Shown: positions 19,534 to 29,752 of the stretch, piece after piece
How the letters are laid out: each line of letters starts with the position of its first letter
How positions within the stretch are numbered: the first letter of the stretch is position 1
From: Limosilactobacillus fermentum
GTDB taxonomy: Bacteria > Bacillota > Bacilli > Lactobacillales > Lactobacillaceae
NCBI RefSeq assembly: GCF_013394085.1
Contig: NZ_CP040910.1
Location: 397,950 to 461,949 of the forward strand
DNA length: 64,000 bases
Direction: 5' to 3'
Program-made: the position numbers and the translations under genes
Notes under the pieces: generated by a model
Databases searched by the model: none
Seen by the model: only the letters and a program-made list of their open reading frames with translations
Told to the model about the DNA's origin: nothing

Positions 19534-20529
19534 ATGGCAATCTTAGTCGCTGGTGGGGCGGGATACATTGGTTCCCACATGGTAAAGGACTTACTCGCAA
19601 ACGGGGAGGAGGTTGTGGTTGCCGATAACCTCTCAACCGGTCACCGCAAGGCTGTGGACCCGCGGGCCAAGTTCTACATTGGTGACATTCGCGACCGGGC
19701 CTTTTTAGACCAAATTTTCATTAACGAAGACATCAAGGCGGTGGTCCACTTTGCCGCCTTCTCCATCGTGCCGGAATCAATGAGTGAACCCCTCAAGTAC
19801 TTTGATAACAATACGGGGGGCATGATCACCCTGCTCGAGGCAATGCGCGACTTTAAGGTTAAATACATTGTCTTCTCCTCAACGGCGGCCACTTACGGGG
19901 TGCCGGAACACATGCCGATTAAGGAAACCGATCCGCAAAAGCCGATCAACCCATACGGTCTGTCCAAGCTAATGATGGAACACATGATGGCCTGGGCCGA
20001 TTCGGCTTACGGGGTTAAGTTTGTCGCCCTGCGTTACTTCAACGTGGCCGGGGCAGCGCCGGATGGTTCGATTGGTGAAGACCACGGCCCAGAAACCCAC
20101 CTGGTTCCTATCATCATGCAAGTCGCCCAGGGCAAGCGCGCTGAACTGTCCATCTTTGGTGATGATTACAACACCCCGGATGGTACCAACGTCCGTGACT
20201 ACGTTCACGTAATGGATCTGGCTGACGCCCACCTCCTAGCACTTAAGTACCTCTTTGCCGGGAATGAATCCAACGCCTTTAACCTCGGTTCTTCGACCGG
20301 CTTTTCCAACAAGCAAATGCTAGAAGCGGCCCGGGAAGTCACTGGCAAACCAATCCCGGCTAAGATGGCCCCACGCCGCCCGGGAGATCCGGATTCGTTA
20401 GTGGCCGCCTCTGACAAGGCCCGCAACGTCTTAGGTTGGAAGCCCAAGTACGATGACGTTCACGACATCATTGCCACCGCTTGGAAGTGGCACGAAAGCC
20501 ACCCCCAAGGCTACAACGATCGTAACTAA
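19534..20529 (+). CDS. galE: UDP-glucose 4-epimerase (unit 2)
   Basis: Identical 331-residue protein to 5429-6424, with the same promoter region and downstream hairpin. If the duplication is real, the cell carries two expressed galE copies. Confidence 0.92.
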   Translation: MAILVAGGAGYIGSHMVKDLLANGEEVVVADNLSTGHRKAVDPRAKFYIGDIRDRAFLDQIFINEDIKAVVHFAAFSIVPESMSEPLKYFDNNTGGMITLLEAMRDFKVKYIVFSSTAATYGVPEHMPIKETDPQKPINPYGLSKLMMEHMMAWADSAYGVKFVALRYFNVAGAAPDGSIGEDHGPETHLVPIIMQVAQGKRAELSIFGDDYNTPDGTNVRDYVHVMDLADAHLLALKYLFAGNESNAFNLGSSTGFSNKQMLEAAREVTGKPIPAKMAPRRPGDPDSLVAASDKARNVLGWKPKYDDVHDIIATAWKWHESHPQGYNDRN

Positions 20530-20559
20530 ATAAAGGGACCACTGCAGTCCTGAAACCAA

Positions 20560-20597
20560 AGAGGCAAGGAGAAAACCGTGTTTTCTCCTTGCCTCTT
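20560..20597 (+). terminator. Terminator-like hairpin after galE (unit 2)
   Basis: Same 17-bp stem as at 6455-6492. Confidence 0.6.
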
Positions 20598-20607
20598 GCC
20601 GTATATT

Positions 20608-20736
20608 CGAATGTTCAACGGAAAACGTGGGAAATAGCCGCAGGCCTAGTTTCTAAGCAGGCCGAAGAACGGTGCGTGCCGCACCAAACCGTTCGTCCGA
20701 TCTTACATACGACCTGCATCGAAGGTTATTTCCCAC
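20608..20736 (+). repeat. Structured intergenic repeat, copy E1 (unit 2)
   Basis: Same element as 6503-6631, with GTGGGAAATAGCC at 20627 and GGTTATTTCCCAC ending at 20736. Confidence 0.7.
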
Positions 20737-20749
20737 TTTCCTCCTACGC

Positions 20750-21601
20750 TTAGTCAACTTCCTGGTCGCGGGCGGATTCTTGGAGCAAACCGTCGAAGAA
20801 GCGTTGGATTGACACCTGGCCCCGCCGGACGTCTTGGTGGTGGAGGTGCTGGATCTCCACGTGGATATTTTGGTACTCAAAGAGGTTGTTGGCGTACTCG
20901 AGTAGGATATCATTTTCCGGGTAGTCGATGCACATGGTGGCCAGGTTGGTGATCCCCACCCGCAGGGCCCGCCGGATTCGTTGGTAGGCGATCTTTTTTT
21001 CGTGGTCATCAGCGTGGAAGTCGCGCTGGAAATCAATGGAAGAAAAGCTGGCCTTTTGATCGATCATCACCCGGATGATCTTACGGATATCCTCACTCCC
21101 CGTCTCGGAGGCAATCCCTAAGAAGCGCAGGACGGTGTCCACGTGATCCATTTGGCGGCGTTGGGCAGCCTGGGGTCGGTTATACGGGGCGATTGAAGAG
21201 GAGGAAATTTCGTAAATCCGGTTGACCTGGTTGAGTAAGCGGACGTGGGTGGCGACCTGGCGAATGATGTGGCGCGCTTCGGTGTGGTTGAGAGGGTGAG
21301 AAAGGTAAAAGTCACAGCCAGCCCGGTAGGCGGCCTCCTTGGCGGTGGGGGTCGGTGGCCCCACCATGATGAAGTGGGGGTGGTTGTTGACTTGTTGGAG
21401 GCGGTAGATTAGCTCAACCCCGTCCATCCCGTGAGGTTGGTAGGGGAGGATCATGATGTCGACCCGTAGTTGGAGGAGTTCTTCGTAGGCCCGGTTGGGA
21501 TCGGCGGTTAAGCCGACCAGGGTGTTGTCGAAGTCGTTTTCAATTAGGTCACGGAGAAGGGCACTAGTGGCCTGGTCGTCTTGAAGAAGGTAGAAGTTCA
21601 C
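20750..21601 (-). CDS. Response-regulator-like protein with degenerate receiver and YcbB/GlnL-like C-terminus
   Basis: Intact 283-residue copy; GTG start at 21601 preceded by AAAGGAG. Residues 1-115 look like a CheY-type receiver (acidic Asp8-Asp9, PHGMDG near 55-61). The site where the phosphoacceptor Asp is expected is Pro53, in VDIMILPYQPHGMDG, and the conserved Lys is His102 in LSHPLN. Residues from about 150 resemble the YcbB/GlnL output domain. It is divergent from the arginine deiminase operon, which makes it a candidate phosphorylation-independent regulator of it. No sensor kinase gene lies beside it. Confidence 0.7.
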   Translation of the reverse strand: MNFYLLQDDQATSALLRDLIENDFDNTLVGLTADPNRAYEELLQLRVDIMILPYQPHGMDGVELIYRLQQVNNHPHFIMVGPPTPTAKEAAYRAGCDFYLSHPLNHTEARHIIRQVATHVRLLNQVNRIYEISSSSIAPYNRPQAAQRRQMDHVDTVLRFLGIASETGSEDIRKIIRVMIDQKASFSSIDFQRDFHADDHEKKIAYQRIRRALRVGITNLATMCIDYPENDILLEYANNLFEYQNIHVEIQHLHHQDVRRGQVSIQRFFDGLLQESARDQEVD

Positions 21602-21679
21602 GGGTTAGCTCCTTTCGCACGGTGGTTGAAGGTGATTGAAGGGGTGCGCCCCTTTTTTTAACGTTAGAATAAAAGCGGT

Positions 21680-21698
21680 TACTATTTAATGAATAGTA
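21680..21698. promoter_or_regulatory. Palindromic operator candidate (unit 2)
   Basis: TACTATT-TAATG-AATAGTA, identical to 7571-7589. Confidence 0.4.
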
Positions 21699-22035
21699 CT
21701 TTTTATGACTTTTAGCAATAGATTGTACTAAATTAATTGATTTAATGGCGTAATTAAGGTGATGACAACTATACTAGGGGGAGGTTAGGGGGCGCCGCTC
21801 GTTGGACCATTTTTGAATCAAGCTGAAGTAGTGCGAAGTTTTTTGAAACCCGATTAAGTTGTTTTTTTGCTCACCAAAAGGGAATAGGAGGTGGGTAAAA
21901 AACGCCCGTCCGTTGAATATAAACATCCAATATACAAAGACTTGAGTTTCCATTCACAACCACAGAGGTGGAAAAAGAAAATCGTTCGGATTTGGTGATG
22001 ATTCCGGGCGCTTTGCGATGGTCCTTGAAAGCTCT

Positions 22036-22044
22036 TGCTATACT
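22036..22044 (+). promoter_or_regulatory. Extended -10 promoter of the arginine deiminase operon (unit 2)
   Basis: TGCTATACT, 45 nt before the argF ATG; no convincing -35. Confidence 0.5.
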
Positions 22045-22089
22045 AAAAATTGTAAAGAGAACACTGATAGATTAAAGGAGGGCCCGAAA

Positions 22090-23091
22090 ATGGCTTTTAA
22101 CTTACGTAACCGCAGTTTCTTAACTTTGGCTGACTTTAACACTCGTGAAATGGAATACATGCTCGACCTCGCTGAGGATTTGAAGAAGGCTAAGTACGCC
22201 GGGACGGAACAACAACACTTAAAGGGTAAGAACATCGCTTTAATCTTTGAAAAGAGCTCCACGCGGACCCGTTGCTCCTTTGAAGTGGGGGCTAAGGATC
22301 AAGGGGCGCACGTTACCTACCTCGGCCCATCTGGTTCCCACATCGGCCACAAGGAATCCGTTAAGGACACCGCACGGGTACTCGGGGGGATGTTCGACGG
22401 GATCGAATACCGTGGTTTCTCCCAACGTAACGTTGAAATTTTGGCCGAATACTCCGGGGTACCGGTTTGGAACGGGTTAACTGACGAAGACCACCCCACT
22501 CAAGTCTTGGCTGACTTCTTGACCGCTCACGAAGTACTGAAGAAGCCATACCAACAAATCAAGTTTGCCTTTGTTGGTGACGGCCGCGACAATGTTTCCA
22601 ACGCCCTGATGTTAGGGGCGGCCGTAATGGGGATGGAATACCACGTGGTCACGCCAAAGGAACTTGAACCAGAAGCCGAAACCTTGGCAAAGGCTAACGA
22701 AATCGCCGCTAAGACCGGGGCTAAGATTGTCGTAACTAACGACGTTAAGGCCGGGGTTAAGGGCATGGACGTAATCTACGCCGACGTATGGGTTTCCATG
22801 GGTGAATCCGACGACATGTGGGCAAAGCGGATTGAACTGCTTAAGCCGTACCAAGTTACCAAGGAAGTCATGGAAGCAACCGAAAACCCGAAGGCGATCT
22901 TCGAACACTGCTTACCTGCCTTCCACAACACGGAAACGGAAGTCGGCAAGGAAATCGCTGAAAAGTTTGGCCTGACGGAAATGGAAGTTACCGACGAAGT
23001 CTTTGAAAGTGAACAATCGGTGGTCTTCCGTGAAGCCGAAAACCGGATGCACACGATCAAGGCCGTAATGGTAGCAACCTTAGGGGACTAA
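22090..23091 (+). CDS. argF: Ornithine carbamoyltransferase, catabolic (unit 2, intact)
   Basis: Splits citrulline with phosphate into ornithine and carbamoyl phosphate in the deiminase pathway; often named arcB. The intact 333-residue protein has the carbamoyl-phosphate motif SSTRTR at residues 56-61, [17 protein letters not shown] around 120-136 and HCLP at 273-276. ATG 22090 follows AAAGGAGGGCCC. It is the first gene of the operon, followed 15 nt later by arcC. This is the only undamaged argF in the window. Confidence 0.94.
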   Translation: MAFNLRNRSFLTLADFNTREMEYMLDLAEDLKKAKYAGTEQQHLKGKNIALIFEKSSTRTRCSFEVGAKDQGAHVTYLGPSGSHIGHKESVKDTARVLGGMFDGIEYRGFSQRNVEILAEYSGVPVWNGLTDEDHPTQVLADFLTAHEVLKKPYQQIKFAFVGDGRDNVSNALMLGAAVMGMEYHVVTPKELEPEAETLAKANEIAAKTGAKIVVTNDVKAGVKGMDVIYADVWVSMGESDDMWAKRIELLKPYQVTKEVMEATENPKAIFEHCLPAFHNTETEVGKEIAEKFGLTEMEVTDEVFESEQSVVFREAENRMHTIKAVMVATLGD

Positions 23092-23106
23092 AGAGGAGGA
23101 ACTGGC

Positions 23107-24036
23107 ATGGCAAAAGTCGTCGTTGCTTTAGGGGGGAATGCCTTGGGTAAATCCCCCGAAGAACAACTGAAGTTAGTTAAAAATACCGCTTCCTCGTTAA
23201 TTGGACTGATCCAAGCCGGTAACCAGGTGGTGATCAGCCACGGGAACGGGCCGCAAGTTGGTCAAATTAACCTCGGGATGGATTTTGCCGCTCAAAACGG
23301 GAAGACCGCGGCGTTTCCGTTCCCAGAGTGTGGGGCGATGAGCCAGGGCTACATTGGTTATCACCTGCAACAAAGTTTGCAAAATGAACTCCACCAGCGG
23401 GGAATGGAAAAAGACGTTGTGACGACGGTTACCCAAGTGGTAGTGGACCCTAGTGACCCGGCCTTTGAAAACCCAACTAAGCCAGTCGGTGACTTCTACA
23501 CCAAGGAACAAGCCGCCCAGATCGAACAAGAGAAGGGCTACACCTTTGTCGAAGACGCTGGTCGTGGTTACCGTCAGGTAGTGCCATCCCCGCTACCAAA
23601 GCGGATCGTGGAGTTAAACAGCATTGAAACCTTAATTGAAAACGGGACCTTGGTCATTGCCGCTGGTGGTGGCGGGGTGCCGGTGGTCGAAGAAGGCGGC
23701 GCCCTGACCGGAGTGCCGGCCGTCATCGATAAGGACCGCTCTAGTGCCCTCTTGGCGGATAACGTTGACGCCGACCAGCTGATCATTTTAACGGCGGTTG
23801 ACTACGTTTACATCAACTACAACCAGCCGGACGAACAGAAGCTGACCGAATTAAGTCAAGCACAGGCCCAGGAACTGATCGATGCCGGTCAATTCCCGGC
23901 TGGTTCAATGCTACCAAAGATCCAAGCTTGCCTGTCCTTTGTGAAGGGCCACCCAGAACGCAAGGCGATCATCACCTCACTCGCCGGCTTAGACCAGGCC
24001 CTAGAAGGCAAGTTAGGAACGGTGATTCACGGTTAA
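23107..24036 (+). CDS. arcC: Carbamate kinase (unit 2)
   Basis: Identical 309-residue protein to 8993-9922, with the same GAGGAGG ribosome site and spacing. Confidence 0.94.
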   Translation: MAKVVVALGGNALGKSPEEQLKLVKNTASSLIGLIQAGNQVVISHGNGPQVGQINLGMDFAAQNGKTAAFPFPECGAMSQGYIGYHLQQSLQNELHQRGMEKDVVTTVTQVVVDPSDPAFENPTKPVGDFYTKEQAAQIEQEKGYTFVEDAGRGYRQVVPSPLPKRIVELNSIETLIENGTLVIAAGGGGVPVVEEGGALTGVPAVIDKDRSSALLADNVDADQLIILTAVDYVYINYNQPDEQKLTELSQAQAQELIDAGQFPAGSMLPKIQACLSFVKGHPERKAIITSLAGLDQALEGKLGTVIHG

Positions 24037-24096
24037 TCACCACCCGCTTAATAAAAGAAGCTGGAAACGAAGACTAGATAAGGAGTGCGAGAAACA

Positions 24097-25321
24097 ATGA
24101 CAAGTCCAATTCAAGTGACCTCCGAAATTGGAAAGCTCAAGACGGTGATGCTTCACCGGCCGGGACGTGAAATTGAAAACATTACGCCCGACTACATGGA
24201 GCGCCTCCTCTTTGATGACATTCCGTACTTACCAATTGCCCAAGAAGAACACGACTTTTTTGCCCAAACCTTACGGGACCAGGGGATTGAAGTGCTGTAC
24301 TTTGAAAAGTTAGCCGCTGAAGCATTGGCAAGTGACGACGTCAGAAAGGAATTTTTAAACCGGATGATCGCCGAATCTGGTTACGTTGCGGGTACCACCC
24401 ACGACGCCTTATATGACTACCTCTACCAAATGACCCCGCAGGAAATGGTTGACAAGATCATCGAAGGGGTGCGGGGGACTGACATTGACATCGCCCAACC
24501 CAACCGGAAATCCGTTTCCGAAAATACGGACTGGCCGTTCTTAATGGACCCAATGCCAAACGCTTACTTCACGCGGGATCCGCAGGCCTCCATTGGTGAC
24601 GGGATCTCCATTAACAAGATGACTTTCCCGGCCCGTCAACGTGAATCCCTGATCACGGAATACATCATCAACCACCACCCACGGTTTGCGGGGCAAGTTG
24701 AGGTATGGCGCGACCGGAACCACGAATCCCACATCGAAGGGGGCGACGAGCTCGTCTTGTCCGACCACGTCTTAGCAATTGGGGTTTCCCAACGGACGAC
24801 GGCGGACGCCATCGAAGACATCGCTAGAAACCTCTTTAAGGATTCTAACTACGACACCGTGATTGCCATTTCGATCCCACATAACCACGCTATGATGCAC
24901 TTGGACACGGTCTTCACGATGATCAACCACGATCAGTTTACCGTTCACCCGGCGATCCTAGATGACAAGGGTGAGGTTGACAACTGGGTCTTGCACCCGG
25001 GCAAGGATGGTGAAATTACCATCGAGCACCATACTGACATTAAGGCGGTCCTCAAGCAGGCCTTAAACAAGCCGGAAATTGACCTGATTCCAACCGGGGA
25101 ATGGTGACCCAATCGTGGCCCCACGGGAACAATGGAACGACGGCTCCAACACGTTAGCGATTGCACCGGGTGAAGTGGTAACTTACAACCGTAACTACGT
25201 TTCAAACGCCCTGCTTAAAGAACACGGGATCTTAGTTCACGAGGTTCGCTCCAGTGAACTATCCCGGGGTCGGGGTGGCCCACGGTGCATGTCTTGCCCA
25301 ATCGTACGTGAGGACCTCTAA
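24097..25321 (+). pseudogene. arcA: Arginine deiminase, frameshifted copy (unit 2)
   Basis: One extra G near 25098 (CCGGGGAATGG against CCGGGAATGG) shifts the frame. The product ends at 25107 after about 336 residues, and the C-terminal 68-codon fragment with the catalytic-Cys segment RCMSCP is left out of frame (25115-25321). The loss of the catalytic Cys predicts an inactive enzyme. An in-frame change of DLQ to NRK lies near 24501. A homopolymer sequencing error would look the same. Confidence 0.8.
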
Positions 25322-25355
25322 GATAACGAAAATTAGTAACGCATTGAACCAAAGA

Positions 25356-25410
25356 AGGTGGAGGTGAGTAGTGGTCAGTTCAATACCACGGGCTCACTTG
25401 CACCTTTTTT
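25356..25410 (+). terminator. Hairpin with T run between arcA and arcD (unit 2)
   Basis: Same hairpin as 11241-11295. Confidence 0.65.
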
Positions 25411-25441
25411 GCGGGTTGAGGAAAAAAGGAGGAAAATCAAG

Positions 25442-26828
25442 ATGGAAAACAAAAACGGAATTGGGCGCATTGGTCTGATTGCCCTGATCGTCAGTTCCTG
25501 TATTGGGACGGGGATCTTTGGGATCACCAATGCGGTGGCCGCCGCGGCGGCACCTGGGCCCGCTCTACTAGCATGGCTCTTCGTCGGTTTTGGCTTTTTG
25601 ATGCTCGTTTTTGCGCTTAACAACCTATCGGAAAAACGGCCGAACCTGGAAGCGGGTATCTTCTCATATGCCGGCGCCGGCTTTGGGCCGATGGGGGAAT
25701 TTATTTCCGGTTGGGCCTACTGGTTGTCAGCTTGGTTGGGTAACATTGCCTTTGCCACCATGCTGATGAGTGCCTTGGGGACCTTTTTCCCGGTCTTTAG
25801 CAACGGGCAGAACCTAATGTCGATCATCGTGGCCATTATCTTCTGTTGGGTTTTGACCCTCCTCGTTAACAGCGGGGTGGAAACGGCGACCTTTATTAAC
25901 ACGATTGGGACCTTCTTTAAGATCATTCCACTGGTATTATTCATCATTATTTCGATTATCTTCTTTAAGGCCGGTATGTTTACGACCGACTTCTGGGGCC
26001 ACGTCGCTAACAACCTTTCCAAGGGGACGGAAACGGGCTCGGTATACACCCAGATGAAGGGGACCCTGCTGACACTGATCTGGGTCTTCATTGGGGTTGA
26101 AGGGGCCTCCGTCATGGGTCACCGGGCCAAGGACCGGACCCAAGCCCAACAAGCGACGATCATCGGGTTCATCCTCTTGTTGATCATTTACGTGATGATT
26201 TCGATTATTCCTTACGGGACCCTGACCCGGGCCCAACTGGCCGCCGCTAGTCAACCAGCCCTGGGGGGCCACGATTATCAACGTCGGCTTAATTGTTTCG
26301 GTAATTATTTCCTGGCTTTCCTGGACGATGCTGCCAGCCGAAACGACGATGCTAGTTGCCGAAGACAAGGCAATGCCAAAGGTGTGGGGTAAACTCAACG
26401 CTAAGAAGGCCCCAACGGCCTCGCTGATGATCACCGGGGTTTTGCAAACGATCTTCCTGTTCTCCTTACTCTTCACTGAACAAGCCTACAACTTTGCTTA
26501 CTCACTGGCCTCCGCCGCCATCCTCTTCTCCTACCTTTTTGTGGGGCTGTACCAAATGAAGTACAGTCAAGAACACCAAGAGTGGGGACAGTGGACGATT
26601 GGACTCTTGTTGGTTCTCTTCCAAATTGCCTGCATGTTCTTGGCCGGTTGGCAACAAGTGCTCCTGGTTTCGATTAGCTTTATTCCGGGCTTTATCATCT
26701 ACTACCAAGGGGTACGTGAAAATAACCGGACGATGAGCGGGGGCGAAAAGGGAACGATGGTTGTAGTCTTAGCCTTTAGTTTAATTGCCATCTTCCTGAT
26801 CTTTAACGGAACGATTGCCGTTGGGTAG
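25442..26828 (+). pseudogene. arcD: Arginine/ornithine antiporter, deletion copy (unit 2)
   Basis: Lacks 32 bp relative to unit 1, removed between two CCTGGGG direct repeats (12145-12151 and 12177-12183 in unit 1; a single CCTGGGG at 26260-26266 here). The frame shifts after about residue 278 and ends at 26392. The last 166 codons remain open at 26328-26828 in the original frame. A transporter cut mid-membrane is expected to be inactive. Confidence 0.85.
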
Positions 26829-26835
26829 AAAAGAG

Positions 26836-26891
26836 GTGGCAAACAACTTGCTCGGCCGTACTTAGGCGCTAGGTCTGCGGTTGTTAACCAC
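26836..26891 (-). repeat. Structured intergenic repeat, short inverted copy E2 (unit 2)
   Basis: Same as 12753-12808. Confidence 0.55.
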
Positions 26892-26918
26892 GTTAGCGAT
26901 GTAGCGTTTAGAAAACAT

Positions 26919-26957
26919 AAAAGCCACCCGTTACCGATTAGGTAGCAGGTGGCTTTT
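26919..26957. terminator. Bidirectional terminator between arcD and metE-like gene (unit 2)
   Basis: Same stem as 12836-12874. Confidence 0.8.
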
Positions 26958-26978
26958 GTGTTCAGGGGGTGACACGCG

Positions 26979-28100
26979 TTAGCCCCAAACCGCGTCCGCA
27001 ATCTCCTTAATGAGCTTAAGCTTGGCCCATTGTTGCTCTTCGGTTAAGATATTGCCTTCTTCCGTGGAGGCAAACCCGCACTGGGGACTTAAGGCTAGGT
27101 TAGCTAGTGGCACTTCTTTAGCGGCTTCGTGGATCCGGGCGATGACTTGGTCGGGGTCTTCTAGTTGACCGTCCTTAGAGGTGATTAGCCCCAAGACGAT
27201 GGTGACCTGGTCGCGCTGATTGAGGATCTTCTTGAGCGGGGCAAAGTTACCGTCGCGTTCTTCGCTGTCGTATTCCAAGAAGAAGCCGTCGTAATTGAGC
27301 TGGGCTAAGTAAGGGGCCACCGGGGCGTACCCACCGGAAAAGAGGAAGGTGGACTTGAAGTTCCCCCGGCAAATGTGGGTGGTAATTGTTAGGTCGGCCG
27401 GCTTGTCTTTTAAGGCTCCGTTAATTACGGTGACGGCGTCTTGGCACAGTTGGACGTACTTTTGGTGTTCTCCAGGTTGGTCCTTAGTTTCGTTGAGCTT
27501 ACTGATTAAAAAGGCCCAGGTGGTGTCGTCAATTTGCAGGTAACGGCAGCCGAGTTCGTAAAAGCGGTGGATCGTTTGTCGATAGGCCGTTGCCAGGTCA
27601 GTTAAGTAGTCTTGGTAGCGGTCGTAAAAGTCCGGCCAGTGGTCGGAACGGTTATCCCGGAAGAGCATCGTTGGTGACGGGATCGTTTGCTTAGCTAAGA
27701 CGTCCGGGCCGGCCTGCTGGTTGGTAAATTGGAAGTGCTTGAAGAAGGGGTGGTCAGGGTTGTAGGCCACCTTGCCGACCAGTTCGGCGTTGTCGGTACG
27801 GGTTTTGGCACCCTTAAACCGGTAGCTTTGGTGGTAGTTGTAGTGACCAACCCCGGTCAGCCCCCACAAGAAGTCCAGGTGCCACCAGCTCCGCCGAAAT
27901 TCACCATCGGTCACGGCGTGCAGGCCGACCGCCTTTTCCTTTTCAATTAAATCGGTGATACAGGCGTCTTCCACGGCGGTTAAACCGGCTTGATCCAGTT
28001 CGCCCTGCTTGAATTGCTCCCGGGCTTCCTTGAGCTTTTGGGGACGCAAAAAGGAGCCGACGATGTCATTTTTAAAGGGCGCGGTTAAAGTTGTGGTCAT
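26979..28100 (-). CDS. MetE C-terminal-like methyltransferase, YxjG/YxjH type (unit 2)
   Basis: Identical 373-residue protein to 12896-14017, again behind a complete T-box leader. Confidence 0.85.
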   Translation of the reverse strand: MTTTLTAPFKNDIVGSFLRPQKLKEAREQFKQGELDQAGLTAVEDACITDLIEKEKAVGLHAVTDGEFRRSWWHLDFLWGLTGVGHYNYHQSYRFKGAKTRTDNAELVGKVAYNPDHPFFKHFQFTNQQAGPDVLAKQTIPSPTMLFRDNRSDHWPDFYDRYQDYLTDLATAYRQTIHRFYELGCRYLQIDDTTWAFLISKLNETKDQPGEHQKYVQLCQDAVTVINGALKDKPADLTITTHICRGNFKSTFLFSGGYAPVAPYLAQLNYDGFFLEYDSEERDGNFAPLKKILNQRDQVTIVLGLITSKDGQLEDPDQVIARIHEAAKEVPLANLALSPQCGFASTEEGNILTEEQQWAKLKLIKEIADAVWG

Positions 28101-28146
28101 AATTAAACATCCTTTCTATCTGAACAATGGTGTGGGAACTAAAAAA

Positions 28147-28437
28147 CGTCCCTAGAAAAGACCATTGTCTTCTCTAGGGACGCATTCAAGTTATCTTAAA
28201 AGCGTGTTACCACCCTAATTCGGTTCTCCCTCACGGCAAAACCCTCACGAGGTACGTCCAAACGGAGATACCCGGGGTGATAACGGGCCCAACCGCCACC
28301 AGTTAATGAATTCACTGGTCGAACTTGCTCCCAGACCATCTTCACTAGTTAGCCACCCCGTGGTTCTCAGCTCCCCCACTTCTCTGGGTGGGGGCCAACT
28401 AGTTACTCATCTGTTCTCAGCAACTTATCATTTAATT
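28147..28437 (-). ncRNA. T-box riboswitch, probably methionine-specific (unit 2)
   Basis: Same leader as 14064-14354: T-box core at 28202-28225 and terminator stem at 28147-28182. Confidence 0.85.
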
Positions 28438-28443
28438 TTCATC

Positions 28444-28472
28444 ATTCTAAGCCAGGGGGTGGTAAAATGCAA
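28444..28472 (-). promoter_or_regulatory. Promoter of the T-box leader (unit 2)
   Basis: TTGCAT-17-TAGAAT on the minus strand, as at 14361-14389. Confidence 0.7.
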
Positions 28473-28563
28473 GTACTAAATTTAATCCGGGCGCCCCTTG
28501 TTAAACCCGGTGAAGGCGCGCTAAGATTAAATGAAAATGGTTTTAATAGAAAGGGTGGGACAG

Positions 28564-29682
28564 ATGGTTGAATTAGCACCGTTTGGCGTCGAAGCTTGGT
28601 TAAATAAATGGGAAAAAAAGGCCCGCTACGATATTTCACAAAGCACAATTGCCTCCTTATCGATGGCGGACCTACGGGAGTTGGACGATGATCCCAATAC
28701 CCTAGACAAATTACTCTTTGACGCTAAGCTTAATTACGGTTTGATTGAAGGTTCACCAGCCTTTAAAGAGGCGGTAGCGCAACTGTACGAGCACGTCGAC
28801 CCCGACCAGGTTCTGCAAACTAACGGGGCCACTGGTGCTAACCTAGCCGTCCTCTACGCACTGGTTGAGCCCGGAGATCAAGTGATTGCGGAGTACCCTT
28901 CTTACCAACAGTTATTTGACATTCCACGCTCGCTAGGAGCGACGGTTGATTACTGGCGCCTACGCGAAGAGGAAGGGTGGCAGCCGCGGTTGGCTGAGTT
29001 AGCTAACTTGGTCACCGAAAAAACCAAGCTCATTTGCTTAAATAACGCTAATAACCCCACTGGTACGGTACTAGACAGGGAGACGTTAAGTCGGGTAGCT
29101 GAGATTGCCCGTGAAGTAGGGGCTTACGTTTTGGTTGACGAGGTTTACCACCCACTAATGAAAAACGGGACGGCTTGTTCGATCGTCGACCTCTACGAAC
29201 GGGGGATTGCGACCGATTCCCTGTCAAAGACCTACTCGGTACCGGGACTACGGATTGGCTGGACGGTGACGAACCGGGAAGTGGCCGACCGTTTGCGAAG
29301 CGTCCGGGACTACACCATGATTTGTGGTGGGGTGGTCAACGACCTGTTAGCCACCTACGTCTTAAACCACCGTCACCAGGTTTTGGCGCGCAACCGGGCG
29401 TTGGTGGAACAAAACTGGGCCCTGTATCAAGACTGGCTGGCCAAGGAGCCGCTGGTTTCCCTAGTGGCCCCGGCCGGGGTCTCAACCTCCTTTCCCCGCC
29501 TGTTAATTGAAGAAGACACGGTTAGTTTTTGTACCCGGTTACTGGAACAAACGGGCGTCTTGTTGGTTCCCGGGGAGGCTTTCGAAACGCCCCACCACGT
29601 TCGTTTAGGCTACTGCGCTCCCCAACCGGTTTTAAAGGAAGGGTTACGCCGGTTAAGCACCTTTTTACACGCCCAAAACTAA
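28564..29682 (+). CDS. arcT: ArcT-like PLP-dependent aminotransferase (unit 2)
   Basis: Identical 372-residue protein to 14481-15599, followed after 70 nt by intact tsaB. Confidence 0.75.
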   Translation: MVELAPFGVEAWLNKWEKKARYDISQSTIASLSMADLRELDDDPNTLDKLLFDAKLNYGLIEGSPAFKEAVAQLYEHVDPDQVLQTNGATGANLAVLYALVEPGDQVIAEYPSYQQLFDIPRSLGATVDYWRLREEEGWQPRLAELANLVTEKTKLICLNNANNPTGTVLDRETLSRVAEIAREVGAYVLVDEVYHPLMKNGTACSIVDLYERGIATDSLSKTYSVPGLRIGWTVTNREVADRLRSVRDYTMICGGVVNDLLATYVLNHRHQVLARNRALVEQNWALYQDWLAKEPLVSLVAPAGVSTSFPRLLIEEDTVSFCTRLLEQTGVLLVPGEAFETPHHVRLGYCAPQPVLKEGLRRLSTFLHAQN

Positions 29683-29752
29683 GGCGAATAGGATGGACAA
29701 TTGCTGGTGGGGCGAGTATCGTGGGTATGTTAGAAAAAAGTAGAAGGGATCG

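Larger units (their letters stand above)
21602..22089. other. Divergent intergenic region, regulator / arginine deiminase operon (unit 2)
   Basis: 488 bp equivalent to 7494-7976. It contains the GGGG-TGCG-CCCC hairpin with seven T, the inverted repeat at 21680-21698, a clean AGGAGGTGGG at 21887, a 35-codon open frame at 21891-21998, and the extended -10 TGCTATACT at 22036-22044. Confidence 0.7.

Noticed and set aside
20021-20212. Alternative-frame open frame within galE
   Set aside because: Lies wholly inside a well-supported conserved gene and shows no family features.
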